From DTU063 sp001512695 (GTDB lineage Bacteria; Bacillota; Thermosediminibacteria; Thermosediminibacterales; Tepidanaerobacteraceae): DNA of 64,000 nucleotides. The translations under genes were made by a program, and so were the position numbers. The first letter of the stretch is position 1; every line of letters begins with the position of its first letter. A model generated the notes under the pieces. The model saw only the letters and a list, made by a program, of their open reading frames with translations. It had not been told where the DNA came from and made no database searches. The stretch covers positions 1-64,000 of the forward strand of contig JBASOM010000098.1 of NCBI GenBank assembly GCA_049658265.1, in the 5' to 3' direction. Of this stretch, positions 15,679 to 23,604 are shown piece after piece.

Positions 15679-16785
15679 ATGACCGGCTATTTTAGAAGAC
15701 CTGCAGGAGTGAAAGACTATTTGCCACCAAAGGTTCGCAAAAAGCGGCGGATTGAAAAAGTAATTGTGGACATATTTGAAAAGTGGGGCTATGAAGAGGT
15801 AATAGCTCCTTCTTTTGAATATTTGGAGACCTTTGCGAAAACTGGCAAGTGGGATTTTACGGAGAAGATTTTTAAGTTTATTGACAGACACGGTGAGGCT
15901 GTGGCTTTAAGGCCCGATATTACCACATCTATTGCCAGGATGGTGGCAACTCATTATAGTAACCATGACGCGCCCTTAAGGTTTTATTATCTGGCAAATG
16001 TTTTTAGATTCCAGGAGCCCAGAAAGGGCAGGGACCAGGAGTTTTATCAAATAGGCGCCGAGCTAATCGGCATACCGGGGCTTGAAGCCGATGTGGAAAT
16101 AATTCTTCTTGCATCACATATGCTTGAACAAATCGGCATAAAAGACTTTTTAATAAATATTGGCCACACCAAATTCCTGGAGGGTCTACTTGATGAATTA
16201 GAGAACAGCTCCTCTCTAAAAGACAGAATTGCTCAAGCCATAAAAGAAAAAAATTTTGTGCAGCTTAAAGATTTGATTGAAGAGAGTGCTATAAGACCTG
16301 AGATCAAAAAAACGGTTCTAGCTTTGCCAAGGTTTTACGGTGGAGCGGAGATATTCGAGAAACTTGATCAGTTTACATTAAACGAAAAATGCATTGCAGC
16401 ACTGTCGGAACTTAAGAAGGTTTGGAATATGTTAAAGCAGTTTAACAACATCCAACTTAGCTTTGATCCGGGGCTTGCCAGAGGCATCGATTATTATACT
16501 GGCATCGTGTTTGAAATATATTCACCTAAGTCGGGATTTCCCCTGGGAGGGGGAGGGCGATACGACTCCCTCCTTGATAAGTTTAATGGATCCCGACCGG
16601 CTACAGGTTTTGCATTAACCGAGGATGTTATTTTGACAGTATTAGAGAAGGATATGGAAGATACATACGAACCTTATTATCTTTATTACAACCCGGCAGA
16701 ATATATCGAGGCATTTCATAAGGCGGAAGATTTGAGAAGGCAAGGCCGCATAGTGAAAATGCTGCCAGCTGACAAATATGATTAA
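15679..16785 (+). CDS. hisZ: ATP phosphoribosyltransferase regulatory subunit
   Basis: The 368-residue HisRS-like protein lacks the anticodon domain and has class II catalytic-core remnants: VIAPSFEYLETF, LRPDITTSIARMVATHY, FRFQEPRKGRDQEFYQIGAE and FDPGLARGIDYYTGIVFEIY. Such paralogs are HisZ, required by short HisG. The start at 15679 lies 8 bases after AAAGGA; the ATG at 15670 overlaps that RBS. It opens the his operon and precedes hisG by 30 bp, as expected for a functional pair. Confidence 0.94.
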   Translation: MTGYFRRPAGVKDYLPPKVRKKRRIEKVIVDIFEKWGYEEVIAPSFEYLETFAKTGKWDFTEKIFKFIDRHGEAVALRPDITTSIARMVATHYSNHDAPLRFYYLANVFRFQEPRKGRDQEFYQIGAELIGIPGLEADVEIILLASHMLEQIGIKDFLINIGHTKFLEGLLDELENSSSLKDRIAQAIKEKNFVQLKDLIEESAIRPEIKKTVLALPRFYGGAEIFEKLDQFTLNEKCIAALSELKKVWNMLKQFNNIQLSFDPGLARGIDYYTGIVFEIYSPKSGFPLGGGGRYDSLLDKFNGSRPATGFALTEDVILTVLEKDMEDTYEPYYLYYNPAEYIEAFHKAEDLRRQGRIVKMLPADKYD

Positions 16786-16815
16786 CATATATTTTAAAGG
16801 AGAATTGCTTTAAAG

Positions 16816-17430
16816 ATGCTAAAGATTGCTTTATCTAAAGGCAGGATACTATCTGAAACCCTAAAACTTTTTAATAAAATACAAATGGATTTTAGCCAAG
16901 TGAATGAAGACACACGCAAGCTTTTTTTTGATTTTGAAGAATATGGCACCCGTGTAATTCTGGCGAAACCATCAGATGTGCCGACATATGTGGAATACGG
17001 GGTTGCTGATATTGGGGTAGCGGGCAAGGATGTGCTTTTAGAAGATAAGAAAGATGTTTTTGAGCTAGTTGATTTAAAGCTTGCTCAGTGCAAAATGGTA
17101 GTTGCAATTCCACAAGATAGGTCCATCGATATGCCGATTTATCGGGTGGCTACCAAATATCCTCAAATTGCCGAAAGACATTTTGTAAAAAGGGGAATTC
17201 CGGTAGAAATCATAAAACTTCACGGTTCTGTGGAATTAGGGCCTATACTGGGCATTTCAGATGCTATAGTGGATATTGTGTCAACTGGGAGTACCCTCAA
17301 GAAGAACAATTTAAAAATCCTGGAAGAAATATGTCCTATTAGCAGCAGGCTCATAGCAAACCAGGTCAGTTTCCGGGTTAAATCCTATGAGATAATGGCT
17401 CTGATAGAAAAACTGGAATCTGTTCTGTGA
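16816..17430 (+). CDS. hisG: ATP phosphoribosyltransferase, short form
   Basis: The 204-residue protein is the short HisG lacking the C-terminal regulatory domain; it needs HisZ, encoded directly upstream. Conserved segments are LKIALSKGRILSETLKLF, YGVADIGVAGKDVL and GISDAIVDIVSTGSTLKKN (the PRPP-binding loop). It catalyses the first histidine step, joining ATP and PRPP. RBS AAAGGAG precedes it. In most Firmicute his operons hisD would follow; here hisC follows. Confidence 0.96.
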   Translation: MLKIALSKGRILSETLKLFNKIQMDFSQVNEDTRKLFFDFEEYGTRVILAKPSDVPTYVEYGVADIGVAGKDVLLEDKKDVFELVDLKLAQCKMVVAIPQDRSIDMPIYRVATKYPQIAERHFVKRGIPVEIIKLHGSVELGPILGISDAIVDIVSTGSTLKKNNLKILEEICPISSRLIANQVSFRVKSYEIMALIEKLESVL

Positions 17431-17497
17431 TTAGCCCTTATGTAAATGGAGAAAAAGGTGTATAATTATACATCATTAGTTCAAGGAGGAGATTGAC

Positions 17498-18583
17498 ATT
17501 AATTCACCAATACGCTTTGCAAGAGACGATGTATTAAAAATGATACCTTACATGCCTTCACAAGAGGCTTGCAAGATAAAACTCGATGCCAACGAGAGTC
17601 CTTACGATGTACCCCTTAAGGTAAAAGAAAGAATATGGAAGAGATTGCAGGAGGAGCATTTCAACTACTACTATGACCCCAGTTGTGATGAGCTGCGGGA
17701 GAGCCTTTCCAAGTACACAGGAGCAAAGCCACAGCAAATATTTGTAGGAAGCGGTGCCGATGAAATTATTCTAGACCTCATTTTAGCCTTTGCTGGCCCC
17801 GGTCGAGATGTTATAATTCCATCGCCTACTTTTTCCAGTTATGAAATCTTTGCCACTGTGGCAGGTTCTAATGTCATAAAAGTTCCCATCCACCGCATAA
17901 AGCAAGGGAACGGCTGGATTTGGGACCTTGATATAAATCAAATAAAGGAGCATTTTACGCAAGATAAGGATCAGCTTTTGTTTATCTGTTATCCCAACAA
18001 TCCTACAGGAGACTATTTTGATGAAGAAAAAGTCCTTGACTTAATAAACAGCTTCAACGGCATTGTGGCAGTTGATGAGGCATATTTTGAGTTTGGCGGC
18101 AAGACTTTTGCAGATAGACTCCATCAATTTCCCCACGTAGTAGTTATTCGCACATTTTCCAAGATATTTTCCCTGGCAGGCCTTAGAGTCGGTTACGCCA
18201 TAGGCCATGAAGATTTGATCAATCAGCTGTATAAAGTGAAACTGCCCTATAATGTAAGTCTTTTTTCCCAGATTGCAGCTGTCGAAATTTTAAAGGAGAC
18301 AGATTGGCTAGAGGATATGAAAAGGCAGTTTGCAAAAGCCAGAGATGAACTGAAGGAGGAGTTAGATAATATAAAAGGGTTACGAGTATATCCAAGTGCC
18401 GCTAATTTCTTTCTGTGTGAATTAGAAAAGTCACGGGACTTTGTATATGAGGAACTCTTAAAGAGGGGAATACTTACACGTCGATTAAGTGATGATATAC
18501 TGAAAAACACTTTGCGCTTTTGCATAGGTACACCGGAGCAAAACCGGTTTCTTATATCATCACTTAGAGAAATTTTGGATTAA
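17498..18583 (+). CDS. hisC: Histidinol-phosphate aminotransferase, probable AUU start
   Basis: The PLP enzyme shows ANESPYD, GSGADEIILDLILAF, YPNNPTGDYF, VDEAYFEFGG and the lysine loop RTFSKIFSLAGLRVGYAIG. The only standard in-frame start, ATG 17540, has no RBS and would give a short 347-residue protein. A strong AAGGAGG at 17483-17489 points to an in-frame ATT at 17498, reading xNSPIRFARDDVLKMIPYMP, the normal HisC opening, for 361 residues. No ATG, GTG or TTG exists in frame near that RBS. I therefore propose an AUU start. It transaminates imidazole acetol phosphate. Confidence 0.9.
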   Translation: MNSPIRFARDDVLKMIPYMPSQEACKIKLDANESPYDVPLKVKERIWKRLQEEHFNYYYDPSCDELRESLSKYTGAKPQQIFVGSGADEIILDLILAFAGPGRDVIIPSPTFSSYEIFATVAGSNVIKVPIHRIKQGNGWIWDLDINQIKEHFTQDKDQLLFICYPNNPTGDYFDEEKVLDLINSFNGIVAVDEAYFEFGGKTFADRLHQFPHVVVIRTFSKIFSLAGLRVGYAIGHEDLINQLYKVKLPYNVSLFSQIAAVEILKETDWLEDMKRQFAKARDELKEELDNIKGLRVYPSAANFFLCELEKSRDFVYEELLKRGILTRRLSDDILKNTLRFCIGTPEQNRFLISSLREILD

Positions 18584-18601
18584 ATTTGGAGGAGGTTCTC
18601 A

Positions 18602-19189
18602 ATGGCTAGGACCGCTGAAGTTTACAGGAAAACCGGAGAAACGGAAATAAAGGTTAAAATGAATCTGGATGGGCAAGGGGAAAACAAAATCACTACACAG
18701 GTCTTTTTCCTAAATCACATGTTAGACCTTTTTTCCCGTCACGGCCTATTTGACTTAGAAGTTGATGGAAAGGGAGATATAGAAGTAGATTTCCATCATT
18801 TAGTGGAAGATGTGGGCATCGTGTTGGGCCAGGCTTTTTTGAAAGCCCTGGGCAATAAGGAAGGGATTAAGCGGTACGGAACATTTTATGTCCCAATGGA
18901 TGAAGCTCTGGCCTTTTGCAGTGTGGATATAAGCGGGAGACCTTACATATATTTTGATGCCGAGTTTAGTCGCGACAAGGTGGGGGAATTTGATGTAGAG
19001 CTGGTAAAAGAGTTTTTTGTAGCTTTTGCCAACAATGCCCGCATAACCATTCATTTGGAAGTTGTCCGTGGGGAAAACACCCATCATATGATAGAAGCGC
19101 TCTTTAAAGCCTTTGGTCGTGCATTGCGAGAGGCAGTGGCATTTGATCCAAGGGAAAAAGGGGTGCCCTCCACGAAAGGGGTACTGTAA
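18602..19189 (+). CDS. hisB: Imidazoleglycerol-phosphate dehydratase
   Basis: The 195-residue monofunctional HisB has the duplicated fold with metal-binding histidines in NHMLDLFSRHG, DFHHLVEDVGI, ENTHHMIEALFKAFGRAL and the C-terminal STKGVL. It dehydrates imidazoleglycerol phosphate to imidazole acetol phosphate, the HisC substrate. RBS GGAGGAGG precedes the ATG. It ends 19 bp before hisA, leaving no room for the hisH gene usually found there. Confidence 0.97.
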   Translation: MARTAEVYRKTGETEIKVKMNLDGQGENKITTQVFFLNHMLDLFSRHGLFDLEVDGKGDIEVDFHHLVEDVGIVLGQAFLKALGNKEGIKRYGTFYVPMDEALAFCSVDISGRPYIYFDAEFSRDKVGEFDVELVKEFFVAFANNARITIHLEVVRGENTHHMIEALFKAFGRALREAVAFDPREKGVPSTKGVL

Positions 19190-19208
19190 GTCTAGAAAGG
19201 GTGACGGA

Positions 19209-19937
19209 ATGAATATATATCCGGCAGTAGATATCAAGGGAGGAAAGTGTGTAAGGCTAGTCCAGGGAGATTTTTCTCGGGAAACCGTTTATTTAGAAAA
19301 CCCGGTGGATGCAGCAAAGATGTGGCAGGAGAAAGGGGCCAAGTGGGTTCATGTAGTTGACTTGGATGGTGCAAAGTCCGGGAATCCCGGCAACTTTGAT
19401 GTGATCCGAAATATTAGAGAAGCCTTAAGTGCCAAAATCCAAGTAGGTGGCGGCATTAGAAATATCGGCACTGTTGAAAGCTATTTAAACATGGGCATAG
19501 ACCGCATCATTTTTGGTTCTTCCGCAATCACAGATTTGACACTAGTGAAGGTTACCATAGACAGGTTCGGAGCAGAAAAAGTGGCTGTAGGGATTGATGT
19601 TAGACAAGGTCATGTTGCTATTGAAGGTTGGACAAAATCATCCGGAATCACAGTAGAAGTGGTCCTCAGGCAGTTAAAAGACATTGGTGTAAATACGATC
19701 ATTTATACCGACATTTCAAGAGATGGCATGATGAAAGGGCCAAACTTTGCCGGCATCGAGAAAGTGTTGAGTTTCGGAGATTTTTCAGTGATCGCATCTG
19801 GAGGGATTTCCAGCTTGGAAGATCTGGAACAATTGTCTATGTATGAAAATAGGGGTTTAGAAGGAGCAATTATTGGAAAAGCCCTATACAATGGTTCCCT
19901 TGATTTAAAGACGGTTTTAGAGCGCTTTGATACTTAA
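19209..19937 (+). CDS. hisA: ProFAR isomerase
   Basis: The 242-residue (beta/alpha)8 barrel starts NIYPAVDIKGGKCVRLVQGD and has the catalytic Asp in PAVDIK, phosphate-binding VGGGIRN and ASGGISSLEDL, and IYTDISRDGM. It isomerises ProFAR to PRFAR, the substrate of HisF. The start at 19209 follows AAGGGTGA; a longer frame overlapping hisB is not needed. It sits between hisB and hisF. Confidence 0.97.
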   Translation: MNIYPAVDIKGGKCVRLVQGDFSRETVYLENPVDAAKMWQEKGAKWVHVVDLDGAKSGNPGNFDVIRNIREALSAKIQVGGGIRNIGTVESYLNMGIDRIIFGSSAITDLTLVKVTIDRFGAEKVAVGIDVRQGHVAIEGWTKSSGITVEVVLRQLKDIGVNTIIYTDISRDGMMKGPNFAGIEKVLSFGDFSVIASGGISSLEDLEQLSMYENRGLEGAIIGKALYNGSLDLKTVLERFDT

Positions 19938-19957
19938 GGAGGATAGGAGTAATAAAA

Positions 19958-20704
19958 ATGAATAAAAAACGGCTTATCGTCTGCTTAGATGTACAAGATG
20001 GCAGGGTAGTAAAGGGCATTCATTTTAAAAACATCCGGGACATTGGAGATCCTGTTGAGCTGGCAGCTTATTATGACAGACAGGGCATAGATGAGATTGT
20101 GCTCCTGGATATATCAGCCACTTTTGAAGGCAGAAAGACCACCCTAGATGTAATAAAAAGAGTTTCGGAGAATATCCGGGTGCCTTTTACTGTAGGTGGT
20201 GGCATATCCACATTAAAAGATATTGAGGATTTGCTTAAAGCAGGTGCTACTAAAGTTTCCATCGGTTCTGCTGCAGTAAAAAATCCCCAATTAATCAAGG
20301 AAGCTGCCCAAGAGTTTGGCAACGGGCATCTGGTTCTTGCCTGTGATGCCAAAAAAAACAATGGAAGTTGGGAAGTCTATACTCACGGCGGCAGGACGGC
20401 CACTGGACTTGACGCTGTTTTGTGGTGCAAAAAGGCTGAAAGCCTTGGCATAGGGGAGATACTTCTGACAAGTATGGATGCTGACGGCACCAAGGATGGC
20501 TATGATATTCGGTTAACAAGGGCCGTAGCTGATGCAGTTAAAGTGCCTGTAATAGCTTCGGGAGGGGCAGGAAAGCTGGAACATTTCAAGGATGTGTTTG
20601 TCAAAGGGCGAGCGAGCGGGGCACTTGCCGCATCTGTTTTTCATAAGGGGATTTTTACCGTAAGGGAAGTTAAAGAATACTTGATTTCAGAAGGAGTAGA
20701 ATAA
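19958..20704 (+). CDS. hisF: Imidazole glycerol phosphate synthase, cyclase subunit
   Basis: The 248-residue barrel has RLIVCLDVQDGRVVKGIHF at its start, DISATFEGR, TVGGGIST and ASGGAGKLEHF, and the second catalytic Asp in TSMDADGTKDGYD. HisF normally works with the glutaminase HisH; no hisH is present in this operon or window. Without HisH the cyclase can only use free ammonia, so either hisH lies elsewhere or the pathway depends on ammonia. Confidence 0.97.
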   Translation: MNKKRLIVCLDVQDGRVVKGIHFKNIRDIGDPVELAAYYDRQGIDEIVLLDISATFEGRKTTLDVIKRVSENIRVPFTVGGGISTLKDIEDLLKAGATKVSIGSAAVKNPQLIKEAAQEFGNGHLVLACDAKKNNGSWEVYTHGGRTATGLDAVLWCKKAESLGIGEILLTSMDADGTKDGYDIRLTRAVADAVKVPVIASGGAGKLEHFKDVFVKGRASGALAASVFHKGIFTVREVKEYLISEGVE

Positions 20705-20707
20705 TCC

Positions 20708-21343
20708 ATGATTGAGTTGGATAGTATAAAATATGATGAAAAGGGCCTTGTGCCTGTAGTAGTTCAAGCTGAGGATAGCAAAGAAGTATTAATGCTTGGC
20801 TATATGAACAAAGAATCATTACAAAAAACTATTGAGACAAAAAAGGCTTGGTTTTACAGCCGCAAGAGAAAAAAACTCTGGCAAAAAGGGGAGACAAGCG
20901 GAAACTACCTTGAGGTAAAAGATATCCTCTACGATTGTGATGAAGATACGCTGCTTATAAAAGTAATTCCTAAAGGTCCAACATGCCACACGGGAAATTA
21001 CTCATGTTTTTACCGCAAGCTTTTAGAAAATGTAGAGTGTAGCGCTAAAGCTGAGCCTAGCAATTTTGACATAATAAATGAACTTGTTGATGTAATTGAT
21101 TCTAGGTTTTCCGAGAGACCCGAAGGATCATATATTGCAAAACTATTTGCCGGCGGCAAAGAAAGGATACTAAAAAAAGTTGGCGAAGAAGCTAGTGAAG
21201 TAATTATAGCTTCTATGAGCGATAACAGGGCTGATACTATTTACGAAGCTGCAGACCTGCTTTTTCACCTGCTAATAGCACTTCGATATGATAAAATAAC
21301 AGTTGAAGAAGTAATGGGAGAACTCAAAAGTCGCCGAAAGTAA
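20708..21343 (+). CDS. hisI: Bifunctional phosphoribosyl-AMP cyclohydrolase / phosphoribosyl-ATP pyrophosphatase
   Basis: The 211-residue fusion has an N-terminal HisI cyclohydrolase domain (about 1-115; VLMLGYMNKESL, WFYSRKRKKLWQKGETSGN, and Zn ligands in DCDED and GPTCHTGNYSCF) and a C-terminal HisE pyrophosphatase domain (about 120-211; GKERILKKVGEEASEVIIAS). It performs steps two and three of the pathway. It starts 3 bp after hisF and is the last his gene, so hisD and hisH are absent from the cluster. Confidence 0.96.
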   Translation: MIELDSIKYDEKGLVPVVVQAEDSKEVLMLGYMNKESLQKTIETKKAWFYSRKRKKLWQKGETSGNYLEVKDILYDCDEDTLLIKVIPKGPTCHTGNYSCFYRKLLENVECSAKAEPSNFDIINELVDVIDSRFSERPEGSYIAKLFAGGKERILKKVGEEASEVIIASMSDNRADTIYEAADLLFHLLIALRYDKITVEEVMGELKSRRK

Positions 21344-21348
21344 CTTTC

Positions 21349-21377
21349 TTGACAAATTGCCAATAAATATATATAAT
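21349..21377 (+). promoter_or_regulatory. Consensus promoter upstream of the tRNA array (P1)
   Basis: TTGACA (21349-21354) and TATAAT (21372-21377) with a 17-bp spacer form a perfect sigma-A promoter directly after hisI. It is followed by about 120 bp of noncoding sequence leading to a second promoter. It may add transcripts to the tRNA array or drive a small RNA of unknown nature. Confidence 0.8.
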
Positions 21378-21497
21378 TTTTAGTAAGCAGTGAGGGCAAA
21401 GATGTTGATGCAGCAATAGTGAACTAGATAAACAAAGTAACAACGAGTTATAAAGTGTATAAGTGGAAAAATGCTTGATAATAAGTAAATATGATTT

Positions 21498-21526
21498 TTG
21501 ACATCAATTCGAATCTAATGTATACT
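21498..21526 (+). promoter_or_regulatory. Promoter of the tRNA array (P2)
   Basis: TTGACA (21498-21503) and TATACT (21521-21526) are separated by 17 bp, and the first tRNA begins at 21540, giving a very short leader. This is the expected layout for a stable-RNA promoter. Confidence 0.88.
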
Positions 21527-21539
21527 AGTTAATGTCTTT

Positions 21540-21615
21540 GGGCGGATAGCTCAGCTGGGAGAGCACGTGCCTTACAAGCACGGGGTCACAGGTTCGAGCC
21601 CTGTTTCGCCCACCA
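21540..21615 (+). tRNA. tRNA-Val (anticodon TAC)
   Basis: The 76-base cloverleaf has acceptor GGGCGGA / TTCGCCC, D arm GCTC...GAGC, anticodon loop CTTACAA, T arm with GGTTCGAGCC, and encoded CCA. It is the first of seven co-directional tRNA genes separated by short spacers. Confidence 0.96.
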
Positions 21616-21623
21616 AAATATGC

Positions 21624-21700
21624 GGCCCAGTAGTTCAGTTGGTTAGAACGCCAGCCTGTCACGTTGGAGGTCGTGGGTTCAAGTCCCATCTGGGTCGCCA
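21624..21700 (+). tRNA. tRNA-Asp (anticodon GTC)
   Basis: The 77-base cloverleaf has acceptor GGCCCAG / CTGGGTC with a G discriminator and encoded CCA, D arm GTTC...GAAC, and anticodon loop CTGTCAC. Confidence 0.96.
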
Positions 21701-21708
21701 TTATATCC

Positions 21709-21784
<76 letters not shown>

Positions 21785-21792
21785 TTAGATAT

Positions 21793-21867
21793 GCGGAAGT
21801 GGCTCAGTGGTAGAGCATCGCCTTGCCAAGGCGAGGGTCGCGGGTTCAAATCCCGTCTTCCGCTCCA
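21793..21867 (+). tRNA. tRNA-Gly (anticodon GCC)
   Basis: The 75-base cloverleaf has acceptor GCGGAAG / CTTCCGC with T discriminator and CCA, and anticodon loop TTGCCAA. This glycine tRNA cannot be the obvious ligand of a GGG/GGA-specifier T-box; another isoacceptor should exist. Confidence 0.95.
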
Positions 21868-21878
21868 TTTGTCTTTAT

Positions 21879-21952
<74 letters not shown>

Positions 21953-21973
21953 ATATAGTCTGCATTATAACAT

Positions 21974-22062
21974 GCCGGGGTGGCGGAATTGGCAGACGCA
22001 CAGGACTTAAAATCCTGCGATCCCAAAAGATCGTACCGGTTCGATTCCGGTTCCCGGCACCA
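21974..22062 (+). tRNA. tRNA-Leu (anticodon TAA)
   Basis: The 89-base gene has acceptor GCCGGGG / CCCCGGC-type pairing, anticodon loop CTTAAAA and a long variable arm (GATCCCAAAAGATC), typical of leucine tRNA, with encoded CCA. Confidence 0.95.
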
Positions 22063-22068
22063 GATAGT

Positions 22069-22143
22069 GGGCGCTTAGCTCAGTGGGAGAGCACTTCCTT
22101 GACGCGGAAGGGGTCGTAAGTTCAATCCTTACAGCGCCCACCA
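22069..22143 (+). tRNA. tRNA-Val (anticodon GAC)
   Basis: The 75-base cloverleaf has acceptor GGGCGCT / AGCGCCC, anticodon loop TTGACGC and encoded CCA. It ends the array; a T-rich stretch follows directly. Confidence 0.94.
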
Positions 22144-22209
22144 TTTTTTTGTTTTTATTTGCAAACTGCCGATGAAAGTGAAAATATAGATTGTATTGAT
22201 ACAAATTTG

Positions 22210-22241
22210 GGCCTAGGGGAAGCTTCCTCTAGGCCATTTTT
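22210..22241 (+). terminator. Terminator of the tRNA array
   Basis: GGCCTAG (22210-22216) pairs with CTAGGCC (22229-22235), with further pairing inside, followed by ATTTTTAT. It lies 67 bp after the last tRNA and could also stop the small minus-strand gene read from the other side. Confidence 0.75.
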
Positions 22242-22295
22242 ATGCAACAAGTAAAAATGATGAAGGTCATGAAGAACTGACACAACCAAATAGTG

Positions 22296-22460
22296 TTAGT
22301 TACGAACACTCGGTCTGAACATATCTAGGATTCCTAGAACAACGTGGGCCAGACCAAAACCCGTTATGCCGGCTCCAATCATCCCGCCTGTCATATATCC
22401 TACTGCCGTAACAACTGCACCAACGCCTGTTACTATCCAACTTGTAGTCTTTCCATTCAT
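22296..22460 (-). CDS. Small glycine-rich membrane protein, 54 residues
   Basis: The minus strand has a strong RBS (CAGGAGGCGATTTT) before the ATG at 22460 and an open frame of 54 codons. The product is MNGKTTSW followed by two hydrophobic glycine-rich stretches (about residues 9-24 and 25-46, GYMTGGMIGAGITGFGLAHV) and ends LDMFRPSVRN. It looks like one or two short membrane helices packed through glycines. I do not recognise a function. The clean start and even hydrophobic pattern support a real gene. It lies alone between the tRNA terminator and ytxC. Confidence 0.75.
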   Translation of the reverse strand: MNGKTTSWIVTGVGAVVTAVGYMTGGMIGAGITGFGLAHVVLGILDMFRPSVRN

Positions 22461-22635
22461 AAAATCGCCTCCTGAACTATATTATTCCCGCAATTGAAAG
22501 TTTTTATATAACATGAACCAGATTGGCGACTTATGCTTTACAAATGCAGAATATGGTATTATTGCCTTTGTTTTATTGTATATGGTATAAGCCACATACA
22601 TATAATATGTATTACAAGAGAAAGGGGTGGTTTTT

Positions 22636-23544
22636 GTGAGATTGCTGACCATAGGCTCAATTGAACCTATTGCCGGTTTTGAAGATAGATTAAAGCTGGA
22701 ATTTGATTTACTAAAAGAAGATGGTTTCGAAATAACTTATAAAAAAATAGCAAAAGATAACATCTCTTTTTATCATTGCTATGTTGATGATGAACTGTTA
22801 CTTATGGAAAATAATTTTATTAATATCAAGCAAAGATTTATTAATTGTATAGCAAATGCACTTTCGGATGTCATTATAAACTATTGGGAACCGGAACTCA
22901 TCAGGCGAATTATAAGGGAAAACTACTTTTATTTTAACAAAACTGAACAAGGAATGATTTTTGATTTTGCCTACTCTATATTAAACTATAACGAGATAAG
23001 CGGAAAACGCGACATCTCATATCAAATTAAGCGAAAAAACTATGTCCTACATAAAATCCAGGAATTTCTTTCAACTAGCGGCTTAATTATCTTGGATGGA
23101 TTTGTTAATTTTCGTTTAAAAGAATATATGAGGCAGCTGGAAGACTCGGTAGATATCGCCATTGATGAATATCTCATGGATAAGGAATATAACGAGTTTA
23201 TAAAACTGCTTCGTCACTTTGTAGACCTTCAAGAACCAAAGAGGGACCTGGTTAATGTTGTTTTTAGCAACCACAAAATAATTTTAATGGATGAAAATCT
23301 AAATTATATAGAAAGGGATTCCAGCTTGGACCTTATTGCCAAGGAAAATCCAGATGTCAATATGGACGATATAACAGTCAGCACTTTAATAAATATCGCT
23401 CCTAGGAGAATTACCATTCACGGTTTTAACGGCAATGAAAAGCGGGAGGTTGCCCATGCTCTATACAGTATTTTTGAAGGCCGGGTGAGATTTTGCAACC
23501 ACTGCGAACTCTGTGCAAAGTCCAAATCTCTTACGAAAAAATGA
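22636..23544 (+). CDS. ytxC: YtxC-family sporulation protein
   Basis: The roughly 302-residue protein matches the YtxC family of spore-formers: IIDYWEPELI-like segment (VIINYWEPELIRRIIRENYFYF), VNFRLKEYMRQLEDSVDIAID, and a C-terminal LINIAPRRITIHGF followed by a Cys-rich FCNHCELC. The role in sporulation is not defined. I place the start at GTG 22636 (MRLLTIGSIEPI) after AAAGGGGTGG; an in-frame GTG at 22627 overlaps the RBS. A short hairpin terminator overlaps the stop codon. In many Clostridia ytxC precedes thrS, but here about 15 kb separate them. Confidence 0.85.
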   Translation: MRLLTIGSIEPIAGFEDRLKLEFDLLKEDGFEITYKKIAKDNISFYHCYVDDELLLMENNFINIKQRFINCIANALSDVIINYWEPELIRRIIRENYFYFNKTEQGMIFDFAYSILNYNEISGKRDISYQIKRKNYVLHKIQEFLSTSGLIILDGFVNFRLKEYMRQLEDSVDIAIDEYLMDKEYNEFIKLLRHFVDLQEPKRDLVNVVFSNHKIILMDENLNYIERDSSLDLIAKENPDVNMDDITVSTLINIAPRRITIHGFNGNEKREVAHALYSIFEGRVRFCNHCELCAKSKSLTKK

Positions 23545-23564
23545 GGCCAAGAGGCCTTTTTTTT
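23544..23564 (+). terminator. Short terminator after ytxC
   Basis: AGGCC (23544-23548) pairs with GGCCT (23553-23557) over a 4-base loop, followed by seven more T residues. It overlaps the last base of the ytxC stop codon. Confidence 0.7.
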
Positions 23565-23604
23565 GATTGTTATGTATGCTATTATCAAAATGGTGATGTA
23601 TCTT

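Noticed and set aside
15460..15679. Possible histidine T-box before hisZ
   Set aside because: No AGGGTGG core, specifier stem or terminator is present in the leader.
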